Part shown: positions 1 to 12,289 of the stretch, in pieces
Layout of the letters: the number at the start of each line of letters is the position of its first letter
Position numbering within the stretch: position 1 is the stretch's first letter
Assembly: GCA_036250195.1 (NCBI GenBank)
Contig: JAVHZZ010000005.1
Coordinates: 133,229,147-133,293,146, forward strand
DNA: 64,000 nucleotides
From: Mixophyes australis
Lineage: Eukaryota > Chordata > Amphibia > Anura > Limnodynastidae
Direction: 5' to 3'
The notes under the pieces: generated by a model
Seen by the model: only the letters and a program-made list of their open reading frames with translations
Databases searched by the model: none
Told to the model about the DNA's origin: nothing
Translations under genes and position numbers: made by a program

Positions 1-2100
1 TAAATTTCTGACATGTTTTTTTTTTTTTAAAAAAAATATAGCTTGGTAAAGCTGTGAAATGTGTGATTTAATTTGCTGGGTTCAACACTCTTTACATACA
101 GGAAATATGAAGATCATTTGTGTCCCTGCCCCCAGCTTCTTGCTGCAGTGCATACAAGTCATGTAAATAATATCTGGATCCCTGAGTAAGTCATCTCTAA
201 TTATATCTTCTGAGACTCGTAGTTATCCATGACCTGGACCTAGGTCTACATAGTACAGATAGATGGATAGATTTTCTCAAATGTCATTTAGACCATTGCT
301 TTGATGTACTATGTTTCATATAGGAACAACATGAAGAACTCTGTTGGTCCCATTGTCCTCTATGGGCATAGCATGTGACTGCCATGAACCTTATTTGACC
401 TTCTGATCTTATCTGTTGTTCTTATAATGGGTTCCAGGCCTCTCTGAAATGTTACAACACAGGTACTTTATAGGATGCCAATCTTTTCCAAATATAAACA
501 TTCCCCAGGCCTTTGAATTTGATTCAGTATTGGGGCATTTCATATAAAGTAATCCAATGCAAATTACTTTACCGTTTTCTTTTATTCTCTGCACACTTTT
601 ATTACTATACGAAAAGGTCTCCAATCTACATTCTTTTTTTTTTTTTTAAATCTCATGTAGATTTTGATTTGTAAGTGTTTGAAAATGTAAAAAATCCGCA
701 AAGATGGTATTTGTGAGTATACAAAAACTTTCGTTAAGCCAGGTTTGAGATATTTTGATACATTTTCATATGTGTCTAGAATATACTTAATGTACTGTCT
801 GTTTTTGAGTGTACAACTCAGAATTAGTGGAGCAAAGTTAAGAGATGGTTTGGATGAACGATCAACTCTGAGTGATTCTAAAGTATGCCTGCAAATAATG
901 TGTATGCCTACAAGTCCAAAGTGCCATTTAGATGAATGCATCAACAGTCCAGGTGCTCATCAGGTGAACAAATTGGTTTATGAGATGATAGTGTTATATA
1001 CAAACAGTGGGCCTCAGTTTTTTTGAAAATGTAAAAGGATAATGGCACGTGTTATAAATGTTACCATACACATGCTATCGCCATATATTGTTCCGGGGTG
1101 GTCTTATTTGCCATCATGCTTTTCATACTTTTCTGCCTAAATCACACCTACATCAGTCTTTTACATTATTTTAAATAAAATACAACTCAGAGTTTTTTGT
1201 ACAATAGTTACTGTATTAAGGCGGTATAAAACCCAAAATCACAATGCAGATATATATCTATGAAATAGTATCTTTACTTATGCAATTTTATAACATATCT
1301 TCAATAGCCTAATCTTACAACAAACCTGTACATTAACTTATGTCACTGATTTATTCATAAATGTGTAGAAATACCATCTTCATGTATGTGCCTGCGCATG
1401 TGTGTGTGTTCCAGATTCCATTACAATTCCCAACACAACTTACTCTGCACAGTAGTCTTACAACTCCTATTATCATAAACCATACTACAACTCCTTTCAT
1501 ACTATTCCTATAATCATGTACAGAACTAGAACTTCTCCTCTACTATTCCTATCACACAGTGCTAAAATTCCATCAAGCACAGTATTACAGTATTACAGCT
1601 CTGCTTCCAGTATAAATTACTGCACCACTGCTCCATTTAGAAACTATTACATACAGTGCAAACTCCACTGCTCTAAGAACAAATGATCATGCCAAGTCCA
1701 AACATCATTGTTCTCGACATAACTATGCACTGCACAACCTCTTATCAAACTGCAATCATAATTCATACATTTTAATTTTTCACATTTTAATGTTCTCTTA
1801 TCTCTATATGAATATGTACAGCATTCGTTTATTCTTAGCTTTGTTTGTCTCTGGTATGGAATCAAATTTGAGAGGCTGTGTCCAGACAAAGTCTGGTCTT
1901 TGCATCCGTTTGTAGTGGAGATTTCTTAATGGAAACCTTTATAAAAAGTCCTGAAGTTTGTCAACACTTTCTGTGAATAGCATTGAACATTGAAAACACA
2001 CTATTTTATAGCTCAGCCGCAATTGCGTACTACAACTATCTTAAAGAGAATGTTAAAGAGGGTGAGGTTGTCATCAGTGTAGACTTTTCAAAAAACAACT
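1..2100. other. AT-rich unassigned sequence
   Basis: No exon, transposon end or RNA gene could be supported here. Open frames are short (under 125 codons) and have no recognisable motif. There are poly-T/poly-A runs near 18-38 and 633-648 and a short GATA-like stretch near 258-272. It may be intron or intergenic sequence upstream of GALNT1. Confidence 0.5.
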
Positions 2101-2937
2101 TGTGACCAGATGGACCGCCTATGCCACCCTGTCTGCTGCTGTTGGGAACTGGCTGGGCTTACTTTGCCACCGTTCCCTTTCATTATCCCAAATGCGCCCT
2201 GTTGCCACAGTAGGAGGGGCTTACAAATGCTGCCACCACTGGACTTCTCTACCGGCATCCAGTACCGAGTTTCTTCGGGGTAACTGACGCTTCTAGCGTA
2301 CCCCGTTGCTGGTGTACCTGGGCTGGTACCCCTGACCTCTTACTATGGATCAGGGTTACTGTGGATGGATCCCACCTGGCCTTTCACACTGGCCAGAGCT
2401 GCAGGGTAGCAGGCAGAGCGGTGGTACCGAAAAGCTGGGTCCAAACCTCAGAAACAGCCGGGAACAAATTCTATTTTGGGTCTAATCTGTAGGTCACAGT
2501 AATAGAGAAGTTTCCAAGCAGGTCTTTTGAAGTAAGTGTTGTTTATTTGCTCACACTGGTTGAAGGTACCAGGAGCAGGTCAGATGAAGCAATAAGAACA
2601 CTTTTCAATACAAGACAGGGCTTTTTATACCGATTTGAAAACGGCCTCACGGGATGCAATTTGTTTACCCAATTATGGATTTACATGCAATGCAAAGCTA
2701 ACAATATTTACACTTCTATTATGTGCTAAAACTTGATGCTTGTATTATCTGACATCCAGTAATGCCACAGAGCCAGGCAGTGGCCCCCTGCTGGGTATAC
2801 AGGCTAAACGGATTTTTGTCACTTCACATAAAGACTTGCTTAACATTTCCTGTTATCAGCAAATAGACTTCCTCTAGCAAAGATACAAACCCAAACAATG
2901 ACACTTGCAAACAAAACACATTTCAATGTAACACAAT
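2101..2937 (-). repeat. LTR family A, copy A1, truncated by ERV copy 1
   Basis: The segment starts with TGTGACCAGATGGACCGCC and follows the other family A copies (18990, 30010 and 47833) closely until 2937, where the LTR of ERV copy 1 begins. The transcription sense is on the minus strand, because the minus strand carries a TATA-like box followed by AATAAA. The missing U3 portion would be expected beyond 14229, but the purine minisatellite lies there instead. No internal element sequence is attached. Confidence 0.8.
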
Positions 2938-3436
2938 TGTTAACGCATAAATGATTAAAAAAAAAAATATAAGTATTTGAAAAAGCAAAGGTTATCTTTA
3001 TTCTCACAAATTGCATATGCAATGGCTTGTATTAATCATGAAACAGGCCATCTGTGTCTTACATAGAGAATGTTATATAGAAGTAACACCACCCCTCTTA
3101 CATACGTCACTAATCACTTCACATACTAAAGAATATACCTCATAAGGACAAAGTTGGTTATATATATATTCTCTGCAACCTCATCATAGTACATAGATTT
3201 CTATGCCTAAGCAGGTCAAAGGGCATATGTGACCTCTTACACTCTTCTCTCTATATAGCTTGACAGCTGCTGACCATTTTAACATCCTATGAATAGATGC
3301 CCTATTGTGGGGTATAACATACTAAAAAGATTTTAACCCATTGAACAGAATACAGAAAATCATTTGACCATACAGATTTTATACATCAACATTGTTTTAT
3401 CCAACATATATTTGTACCATAATTTATTCCATTACA
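2938..3436 (-). repeat. 3' LTR of ERV copy 1
   Basis: On the plus strand it begins TGTTAACGCATAAATG and ends TTATTCCATTACA. On the minus strand it therefore starts TGTAATGG and ends in TTAACA, a TG...CA LTR of about 500 bp. It matches 13706-14229 and the two LTRs of ERV copy 2. Confidence 0.85.
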
Positions 3437-3448
3437 TTCCCCTCTTTG
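3437..3448 (-). other. Polypurine tract of ERV copy 1
   Basis: On the minus strand this reads as an AAAGAGGGGAA-type tract directly upstream of the 3' LTR, the usual plus-strand primer position. The same tract occurs at 23139-23150 in ERV copy 2. Confidence 0.7.
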
Positions 3449-3789
3449 TGAAAACTATTCACACACTATAACCTTTAACTTAAAAAACATAATAACTACA
3501 AAAAAAATATAAAAAGAGAGATCAATATCTTTTATAAAACTATCAAAAATAAATATTTAAGTTGTGGTACAAATATTCTATTCTCCTTGACATTCTTCAA
3601 TGCAATAGAGACATTCCTTTGTGAATCCGAGACTACATTTATTTGTAAAGCATTTGTCCCAACCTTGCACAACCTTCCTAATATTCTTGGAACACATTTT
3701 AAAAGAAGATAAATTAATGCAAATAATATTAAAAATAATAGCATAATTTCCTAATGTCCAAAATAGTCCTTTCCACTACCCTAATATTC

Positions 3790-5308
3790 CTGAGAATATA
3801 CCTGTAAATAAAGTAGAAGGAATCCACTATCGAATTCTCTCACCAGTTATCATCTTCTGTATCAATGTTGTTGTGACTTATTCTGACTTCATTTTTTAAT
3901 TTTGAAATATGTAACATATATTTATCTATTTCTTCTCGGTTTGACGTAGTATTAGAAATGTACGTACACTAATACACATTATAAACCGTTTCTAAAGTGT
4001 GACAATATCCACTACTTTGTGCAGTTAAATAATCTAATATTAATCTATGTGGGATTAATTTAGTTTTATATGCTTGAAACTCTTTGGAAACATATCTAAA
4101 AGTGTCATCATAAATTTCTGTAATGTTATCCAACAAATCGGCTAATTATTCAATTGCTTTAATATTATTTAAATATCCATCATGTCCATGAGTGAAAACC
4201 TTTTCAAAACCTACCCTTACTTTGACTGAATGTTCTGTTTTAAAAAGATGTTTATATATTTAGTACTTACAGTTTTTACAGATCTCCTCGTTCTGGGTTT
4301 TAAGTTCCGAGTAATCATGTCAACCAGATATTGATGTTCCAATATAACATATACCTTCAGAATTTGGAGGTAGCCATTTATATGCTCGCCTTCCACATAT
4401 GAAACACAAATTTTCAGGAAGTGTATATGGTATATCAGATATTAAACTATGAGCTGCCTCATAGCCCAATTCACAAGTGGTCCGATTAGCAGAATGTATC
4501 GTCCACCTAATTCTATTCCCACTCAATGTTATATTAATCAATTTTTCAATTATTGTTAAAGAATTAAACTATACAATCCTCAAACGTTCCTTTATTGTTC
4601 CTAAATATATTTTCGATACTTTATAATTCACTCCTTTCTGTTGAACCGTAGGTTTTGTAGTTTTATTATAACATGTTATATTTTCATGTATCACATTATA
4701 ACACTCTATCAATTTTATATGTGGTGGCATTGTAGTACTATACTCTTCTTTCGTTTTATTACCACATTTCTTTTCACCTAATTTTACTTTCATTTATAGA
4801 AAATGGTATAAGACCAACATTATAATGTCTATGAGGTACTTGTATACAAGCCCAACACTCACTAGTATTAATTTTTTTTTTCTATTAACTAATGAAATAC
4901 ATTTATTGGATGTCGATCACTAAAAAAATTTGGATCATCTAAGCACCATTGTACGCATAGTTTTTCCATATGATGCTCACAATATTTACAAATACATGCT
5001 TGTGTTGAAGATAAATCTCCACAATGGTTCTGTGATGCATCTCGTTTACCTCTCCTTTCCAAAACCGTTACATTATTGTTCTGTGGTCCATTTACAAGGC
5101 TGTAAACCTACAGATCAAGAAAAATACCAATTGCAAACATGATTAATGTTAAAACAAATAGCAATGTCCATAATTTCAAATTTGGCTGTGGACCAATTAA
5201 CTCTGAATACCAGTTTCTTTCCGTCTCTTGTCTTTTCCTCTTCACAAGATTTCCATCCCCTGACTTCGTGAAGTGGAGAGCATCTTGCCTTTGTAAGGGC
5301 TGAGACAT
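3790..5308 (-). pseudogene. env: ERV copy 1 env remnant
   Basis: Broken envelope gene. The leader (5308 down to 5108) has about 45 mostly polar and charged residues, then a hydrophobic segment (LWTLLFVLTLIMFAIG). A long leader of this kind is known from epsilon- and spuma-type Env proteins. Surface-subunit fragments follow at 4793-4569 and 4541-4320, with several NxT/NxS sites and a cysteine-containing GICYIG motif. The surface/transmembrane junction lies near 4290. Frameshifts and stops separate the pieces, and the transmembrane part below 4290 is badly decayed. The sister copy at 23803-24987 is better preserved. No functional envelope can be made from this copy. Confidence 0.75.
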
Positions 5309-5339
5309 TATTATGGTCTCAGAAATATCCCTTACTTGT

Positions 5340-7340
5340 AGAATAAAGGTGATAATTATCTTCTCACTTCTTCAGGATCGACTGCTTTCTTACATAGGGA
5401 AGCGTGTATCCAAGTGTTTTTTTCTTTGACCTTTATTGCAGTTGGCGTCGTTAATAGTACAAGATATGGATTTCCCACCGATCAGTCAACGATCAGGATC
5501 TTAAGAAACTTCTTATCATCCAATTTCTCGAATTCAAATTATGACAGGCTCCGTCAATCGGAATCGGTTGTGTGCCTATCACAGCAGCTTGAATCTGTCT
5601 CAACTGTTTAGTAAACGATAGAATGTAGTTAAGTCACATCATTAACTTGGCTTTGACTGGTATTGCAATTCAGAGTTAAATTAGGAATTTTTCCAAACAT
5701 AATCTCATAGGGTGATAAATTGAGGACCTCGATGGGTTAATCTGATAGCATGTAAAACTATTGGCAATGCGTCAGGCCATAGCATCCTCGTTTCCTTGAA
5801 TACTTTAGACAGTTTATTTTTAATAATTCCATTGTATCTTTCAACTTTGCCACTTCTTTGTGGATGGTACGATACATGAAGCTGTTTTATAACTAACAAT
5901 TCACACATTTGCTTAAAAACAGATCCAATAAAATGATGACCTCGATCAGAAGAAAGTACCTGGGGTATGGCATATCTACATACAAATTCTTGTACAATTT
6001 TTTTTGCTGTAACATTAGCGGTGGCTTTTGCAACTGCATAACCTTCAACACAACCACAAAATTGATCAACACATATTAATACATATTCTAACATCCTACA
6101 CTTAGGAAGTTGGATAAAATCAATTTGAATTATTTGAAATGGGCCGTCAGTTGGTGGCAGGTGATTAGGTATTATATTTACTGCCTTCCCTGCATTACTC
6201 TGTAGGTAGATAATACATCAAGCACAGTACCTGGCAGCTATGGCTGAAAATCCAGGTGCATACCAATACATATGGACTATATTCTTCATAGCAGTCTTAC
6301 CTGCATGGGTTAATCCATGACTCATTTGTGCCAATGCTGGTAAGAGTGCTCTGAGAACTACAGGCGTACCTCCCTTTCCACGCCACAGTCCATCTTTACC
6401 AATTTGACATCCTGCCATTTCCCATCGGGCCTTTTCCTGTGAAACACAACCTTTTTGTATCTCAATTAGTTCAGTTTGATCAGGTATTAAAACATTTTAG
6501 AATTTCAGTATTTTCAACAATCTGTGCAATATCTTTTTCTGCTGCTCACTTAGCAGTTAAGTTAGCTCTGATTTCCTTTTGTTACTTCATCATGTCCTGT
6601 CATATGCGCTTGGCATTTAATAACTGCTACCTGTTTGGGTAACTGAATAGCATTCAATAATTCATTCACAATTTCATGATGAGCGACTGGTGTACCATTT
6701 GCTGTGATGAAATTTCTTTGTCGCCATATTTCAGCATAATCATGAACAACACCAAACCCATATTTACTATTTTATCTTCTGCCGATTGACAAGCTTTAAT
6801 GCTTTTAATTCAGCATCCGAGCAAAATGTGGAACCGATAAGCTTTCAGAATATACAGTCACATTATCATCCACTATTGCAAATCCTGACTTCAATGCTCC
6901 TGTATCATTTCACCTATGACAAATACCATCTACATATAAGCATCAAATCAGGATTTTGCAATGGTATTTCTTTTAAATCTGATCGTGATGCAGTAGTTTG
7001 CTGCATGTATACAACACAATCATGTGGTTCATGAGCAAAATGTTTAAAATTCTGACGTTCACTTTTGTTTGCATTCTCCTCATCTGATTCACTTAATGCC
7101 AAATTATTATCATCTGTATTCAAATATACCTTCCCCTCCCTTTGAATCTTATCAGATTCAATAACAGAAGTAATAAACAATTGTAGCAGAATATTTAAAA
7201 CGTTACATCTGACAAGTGTAATATTTGGAGCTATTAGAAGAATCAATTCCTATTTTGTTAGTCTGGCATTTGTAACATGTCTAGTCATATATGACAATTT
7301 AAAAACATTGTTACAGCATATGGCACTCGAACAGTAAGTG
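5340..7340 (-). pseudogene. pol: ERV copy 1 pol 3' part: RNase H and integrase remnants
   Basis: Reading right to left: RNase H fragments (about 7246-6660), the integrase zinc-binding region (6418-6180), the integrase core (6094-5705) and a decayed C-terminal tail (about 5600-5340). The core shows SSDRGHHF and YHPQRSGKVERYNG, which carry the second and third acidic residues of the DDE site in gamma/epsilon-type integrases. The zinc region has an in-frame TGA directly before its final cysteine pair partner (near 6220), shared with ERV copy 2. Several other frameshifts are present. The 5' boundary is the L2 insertion near 7351. Confidence 0.8.
6611..6659 (+). repeat. Donor arm of a 49-bp inverted repeat
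   Basis: This stretch of ERV copy 1 pol is perfectly repeated in reverse complement at 7354-7402, at the 5' junction of the L2 insertion. It includes the TTTGGGT variant specific to this copy (ERV copy 2 has TTTTGGT). Confidence 0.9.
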
Positions 7341-7353
7341 GATTTCCCAAAAC

Positions 7354-7402
7354 TATTGAATGCTATTCAGTTACCCAAACAGGTAGCAGTTATTAAATGC
7401 CA
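7354..7402 (-). repeat. 49-bp inverted filler at the L2 5' junction
   Basis: Exact reverse complement of 6611-6659. It lies between the interrupted ERV pol sequence (which in ERV copy 2 runs straight on as CCCAAAACTATTAGCA) and the first L2 base. It is best explained as DNA copied from the nearby ERV during or after L2 integration. Confidence 0.85.
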
Positions 7403-7994
7403 GTTCTTCTCACTGCTCCTCCTGATGACAGCACTCTGCTCCGGACAGACCCACACTGTGGCCTCTCCCGACTGCCTCCGTTGATTCTCCCATCCTCCTC
7501 GCTTCTGCTGCCCCTCCGTTACTCTTCGTGCTTCGCCCTCCACTGGAGCCATCCTCCATCCATGCCCTGGACTGTAACTTCGCCTCTTCCCGACGCTGCT
7601 GTTTCTCCTCAAGTCCTGCGTTTCCCCTCCAAAGCTGTCTCCCACGACCTCCTGCTGCTCTGCCATGGAATTCAGCTACTCCAACTCCTGTGGCGTCCCC
7701 ACTGCTCCGGCTGTTCGTCCATCTGACCCCTGGCCCGTTTTGCCTGGACCCTCCTGCTCCTGAACGCTGGTCCCCACGAACTGCTCCTGTGAATACCTGG
7801 ATCTCTCCTGAACTCTCCCGGTACCTGCAGCCCTCACTAACTGTACACTATAGTTCTTGTGTTTCATTTCACCATACCAACTATCCATTTATTTAATTTA
7901 ATCTATTTATTTTATTTATAATCTATTTATTTTATTTATTCCACCTCTTTTATTTTATTGTTCCCCACTGTATATTGTCTAAATTGCTTAGATC
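7403..7994 (+). other. L2 5' region
   Basis: Upstream part of the LINE, either 5' UTR or a first ORF. Frames of 109-122 codons overlap here (7397-7726 and 7528-7896) but have no motif I recognise. The composition, rich in CTCC, matches the rest of the L2. Confidence 0.5.
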
Positions 7995-9479
7995 GTGATT
8001 TCATTCTCCTCCACTTTACATTGTTTTATTGCTCTGCCACTGCTATCCATTTACATTGTCTACATTGGTTACACTGCTTTGTCCCTGCTTCTAATTTGCT
8101 CTGTTCCACTTTGGCTCCCTACCGCTGCCCTCCCAGCTGTGCTCCTCCCTCTCAACTCCCCCGCTTCCTCTGGCCATTCTCTTAATCCCCTACCTCTCAT
8201 CATGCCGCCTCCCTCCTTTCCTATACCTTTCCTCTCCCCCTGCCCCCACCAAGGGCCCAAATCTCTCAGTCCCATCTCTCACCCGCCCCCCCTTCGTTCC
8301 TTCAACCCTGACAATCTCATCCATATCTCCCCTTCTCCATCCCTCCCTTTTTCGTGCGCCCTCTGGAACTCCAGGTCTGTCCGTAACAAACTGTCCTCCA
8401 TTCACGACCTCTTCATCTCTCACTCTCTTAATCTTCTTGCCTTAACCAAAACCTGGCTCACTTCTTCTGATACTGCCTCCCCTGCTGCTCTCTCCTATGG
8501 CGGCCTCTCTTTCACCCACTCCACCAGACCAGACGAGCGGCCAGGTGGGGGAGTGGGCCTCCTCCTATCCCCTAACTGCACTTTTCGGGTCATACCCACT
8601 TTACCTTCCCTCTCCTTCTCCTCCTTTGAAGTCCACTCCATTTGGCTCTTCTCCCCCATCCACCTCCACATCTCCGTCATCTATCGTCCCCCTGGCCCTA
8701 CCTCTCTTTTTCTTGACAACTTCGCCGCCTGGCTCCCCCACTATCTTTCCTCTGACCTGCCCTCCTTTATACTGGGTGACTTTAACATCCCTATTGACAA
8801 CTGTTCTGACCCAGCCACCATCAAACTTCTCACTCTTTCCTCCTCCCTTGGCCTCACTCAGTGGACCTCGTCCCCTACCCACTGTCTTGGTCACTCCCTC
8901 GACCTTGTCTTCTCTCACCTCTGTGATCTCTCTGACTTATCCAACTCTCCCTTCCCACTCTCTGACCACCATCTCCTCTCCTTCACTCTGTCCTCTGCCC
9001 CTGCTCTGACCCCGCCTAAAGCCACCCTCACCAGGCGCAACCTTGACGCCATCAACCCCATCTCCTTCTCCTCTCTTGATACTCTCCTATCACCCCTTCC
9101 CTCTCTGGCCTGCCCTGATCAGGTATCCTCTCTCTACAACCTATCTCTCGCTACTGCCCTGGACACCGTTGCCCCGGCCTCTTCTATCCGCCGGCATCGC
9201 CTTATTCCCCAACCCTGGCACTCCAAACTCACCCGCTCCCTCCAAAAGTGCTCTATCGCACAGCTGAACGCCTCTGGAGGAAATCTCGCTCCCTGGCTGA
9301 CTTCCTTCACTTCAAATTCATCCTCTCCTCTTTCTGCTCTGCCCTGTCCCTCGCTAAACAATCCTTCTTTAAGTCCCTTATCTCTTCTCAGCCCTCTAAT
9401 CCCCGCCGCCTCTTTGCCACATTCAACTCACTCCTCTTCCCCCCCCTCCCACTGTCCCACCTTCCCTCTCTGCTTCTGA
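7995..9479 (+). pseudogene. L2 LINE endonuclease domain
   Basis: A 494-codon frame covering the endonuclease (EEP family) that nicks target DNA for target-primed reverse transcription. The start chosen is the first ATG of the frame, and the true ORF2 start may lie elsewhere. Visible motifs are LWNSRSVRNK near residue 118, LLALTKTWLT near 146, ISVIYRPPG near 230, LGDFNIP near 263, HSLDLVFS near 303 and LSDHHLLSF near 324. Family members normally have glutamate in the second motif (LTETWL). Here it is lysine, so this copy is predicted to be inactive as an endonuclease. The frame breaks before the reverse transcriptase. Confidence 0.85.
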
Positions 9480-10998
9480 CTTTGCCTCCTTTTCCTCTTC
9501 CAAAATTGAAGCCATCAGACAGAACATCTCCTCCTCCCACTGCTCTCCCGCCCCCCTCTCCACTCCACCTCCTGCCATTACCCAGCTGTGGTCCTCCTTC
9601 ATCCCCACTTCAGGTGAAGAAGTTCGATCCCTTATTCTTTCCTCTCCACCCTCTACCTGTCCTCTCGATCCCATCCCCTCCCACCTTCTTCGCTCTCTCA
9701 CCCACTGCCTGCTCCTACCTCGCTTACCTCTTCAACCTATCACTCTCCTCTGGCGTTGTCCCATCCTCATTCAAACACGCTCTTATCTCCCCTATCCTCA
9801 AGAAACCCAATCTTGACCCCACCTCTCTTGCTAACTACCGCCATATCTCTTCTCCCATACGCCTCCAAATTACTTGAGCGGATTGTCTGCAGCCACCTCA
9901 CCAAACACCTCTCTGACAACTCCCTCCTTGACCCTCTCCAATCCAGCTACCGCCCCCTCCACTCCACCGAAACAGCCCTGTCTAAAGTTACTAATGACCT
10001 CCTATCAGCCAAATCCAAGGGTCACTACTCCATACACATCCTCCTCGACCTCTCCGCAGCCTTCGACACCGTGGACCACCCCCTCCTGCTGCAAACTCTA
10101 CTCTCTCTCGGCCTCTCTGGCTCTGTCCATGCCTGGTTCACCTCATACCTTGCTAACCGCTCCTTCTCTGTATCCACGTCTAGTTCTTCCTCCACCCCCT
10201 CCCCTCTCCCTGTAGGAGTCCCTCAGGGCTCTGTTCTTGGCCCTTTTACTCTTTTCGCTCTATACCTCCTCCCCTGGAGCTCTCATATCTTCGTTCGGTC
10301 TTCAGGATTGCCTATATGCTGATGATATTCAACTCTACATCTCTTCTCCTGATCTTTCCTCCTCCATCCTCTCTCGTGTAACTGACTGCCTCTCAGCCAT
10401 CTCATCCTGGATGTCTTCGCGCTTTCTTAAAATTAACATCTCCAAAACTGAACTCATTGTCTTTCCCCCACCCAGATTCCCTTCCCACCACGACCTCTCT
10501 ATCATTGTCAATAACTCCACTATCTCCTTTGTCGCCCAACTCCGCTGCCTAGGAGTCACTCTTGACTCCTCTCTCTCTTTTGCCCCCCACATTCAATCCC
10601 TTATCCAAGCCTGTCGCTTCCAACTCCGTAACATTGCCCGCATCCTTTCCTTCCTCTCTCAAGATGCCACCAAAACTGTCATCCATGCTCTCATCATTTC
10701 CCGCCTCGACTACTGCAACCTCCTTACTGGCCTCCCCTGCTCCTACCTCGCCCCCTCCGCTCTATACTTAATGCGGCTGCGAGACTCATCTTCCTCTCAT
10801 GCCGCTCCTCCTCTGCCTCCCCTCTCTCTCTTGCCTTACACTGGCTCCCCCTCCCCTACAGAATCCTTTTCAAACTCCTCACCACCACTTACAAGGCTCT
10901 CTCCCAGTCTACTGCCCCTTATATCTCTAACCTCCTCTCCATTCACACTGCCGCCCGCTCCCTGCGCTCGGCCTACAATCGCCGCCTCTCCACTCTAA
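9248..10998 (+). pseudogene. L2 LINE reverse transcriptase domain
   Basis: Three overlapping frames (9248-9877, 9756-10322 and 10237-10998) together carry the reverse transcriptase of an L2/CR1-group LINE. Motifs in order are [22 protein letters not shown] and the catalytic [10 protein letters not shown] (near 10310-10340), followed by KINISKTELIVF and the thumb region LGVTLDSSLSFAPHI. The YADD box is intact, but at least two frameshifts disrupt the gene. Sequence to about 11150 still encodes decayed C-terminal residues in shifted frames. Confidence 0.85.
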
Positions 10999-11249
10999 TC
11001 ACCTCTTCCCACTTTAGAATACAAGACTTCTCCCGAGGTGCCCCCCTTCACTGGAACGACCTCCCTCACTCCATCCGCCTCTCACCCAATCTGTGCTCCT
11101 TCAAGCGGGCACTTAAAACTCACCTGTTCCTTAAGGCCTACCAACCATCCACTTAACCTCCCACCTCTTCTGTTTCTCCCCTGGCTCCTTTTCTCTCCCC
11201 TTTCCTTCACTGGCTCCCTTTTGTGCCTGATTTTGTTTACCCTCCCTTA

Positions 11250-11466
11250 GGATGTAAGCTCGTATGAGCAGGGCCCCTCTCCCCTCCTGTCTCCACACCT
11301 GTTCTTCCGCTCCGTCTTTACAGTATTTGCCTGCCTGGAGTTTCTGAAGTTCTGGTACTTTGTGTTTATTGTTCTGTATTGTTTTACCCTGTATAGTGTA
11401 CTGTTTGTGCCGTGTACGGCGCTGCGGAAACCTTGTGGCGCCTAACAAATAAACGATAATAATAAT
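11250..11466 (+). other. L2 3' UTR and tail
   Basis: It contains the GTAAGCTCGTATGAGCAGGG motif, then TGTACGGCGCTGCGG and GTGGCGCCTAACAAATAAA, ending in (ATA)n. This is the recognition end used by L2-type reverse transcriptases. Confidence 0.8.
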
Positions 11467-11472
11467 AACTAT

Positions 11473-11990
11473 ATCAGCACATTTGTCTACCAACATAGCT
11501 ATGGCTGCAACAGATTTTAAACAATTAGGAAGCCCTCTAGCCACAGGATCAAGTTGCTTACTGTAGGGCTGTGTCAAAACACCAGCTGCATGACCTGAAT
11601 ATTCATGACAAAACAAAATGTGACAACTCATAATTTGATATATTTGGTTTCAATTTAACAGAGATCTGGCTAATCTTCATTTTCCCAGTCTCATTTAAAT
11701 CTGTAGTCCACAACTGACTAGGTACATTTTCTAGCATGTCATCTACCATATTATTTAGCCCTGGTTGTTAGCACCATACAAGCTGAATTTCATATGTGTC
11801 GTGATAAGGCATATTAGCATCTATATCAAGCGCTATCTGCACTTCATGTCTATTTCTCTCAGGTATGTCTAAAAACACTCCATCATGAGTACAATATATT
11901 GAACATCCTAACTTACACAACAAGTCTCTACCTAATAAATTAGAAGGAGCATTTGCTGCCAATAAAAAAGAATGTTTATCTGTGATAGGA
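11473..11990 (-). pseudogene. pol: ERV copy 1 protease and RT N-terminus joined to RNase H
   Basis: The C-terminal part of a retroviral protease (11962-11768) shows NLLGRDLLCKLGC. Decayed residues of the RT N-terminus follow. Near 11620-11632 the reading passes directly to the start of RNase H (FCHEYSGHAAGVLTQ). The RT palm with its YxDD motif is missing. The same junction is present in ERV copy 2 near 27255. Confidence 0.75.
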
Positions 11991-12289
11991 CTTTAAGTGA
12001 CTTTTTATCTGGCTCTGTTTCTTTTAAAGAAATTACATGATCAGCGACTCCTATAGCAATTCTGTCAGTAATTGGTAATGAACTTTAATTTTTTAATAAT
12101 GATCTTGCAGTTCCCGTATCAATCACAAATTCATGCTTATTACCATTACTTGTCATATTTACAATGGGGTCTTTTACATTGGTTTTTAATACTGGACACG
12201 TGCACAAGAGCTGCTGGAGACCGTTAATCAATATTATCCTGAGAAGTTGTTGTGTGATCTTGTCTTACCTGATTGTCTCTTTGTTTTCT

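Larger units (their letters stand above)
7403..11466 (+). mobile_element. L2-clade LINE, nearly full length
   Basis: A pyrimidine-rich LINE on the plus strand with an apurinic-like endonuclease, a reverse transcriptase and a typical L2/CR1-type 3' end. The end has a GTAAGCTCGTATGAGCAGGGC motif, a GGCGCTGCGG/GTGGCGCC stretch, then AATAAACG and an (ATA)n tail. AACTAT occurs at 7351-7356 and 11467-11472, consistent with a short TSD in ERV pol. Coding frames change several times, so the copy is defective, but long frames survive and it looks fairly young. Confidence 0.88.

Noticed and set aside
409..1026. Overlapping frames of 71-120 codons on both strands
   Set aside because: AT-rich chance frames with no motif and no splice signals that I could support.
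7354..7402. Twin priming of the L2 LINE
   Set aside because: Twin priming inverts LINE sequence. Here the inverted segment is ERV sequence from 6611-6659.
8069..9701. Antisense frames of 60-105 codons opposite the L2 LINE
   Set aside because: Shadows of the pyrimidine-rich L2 sense strand, with no motif.
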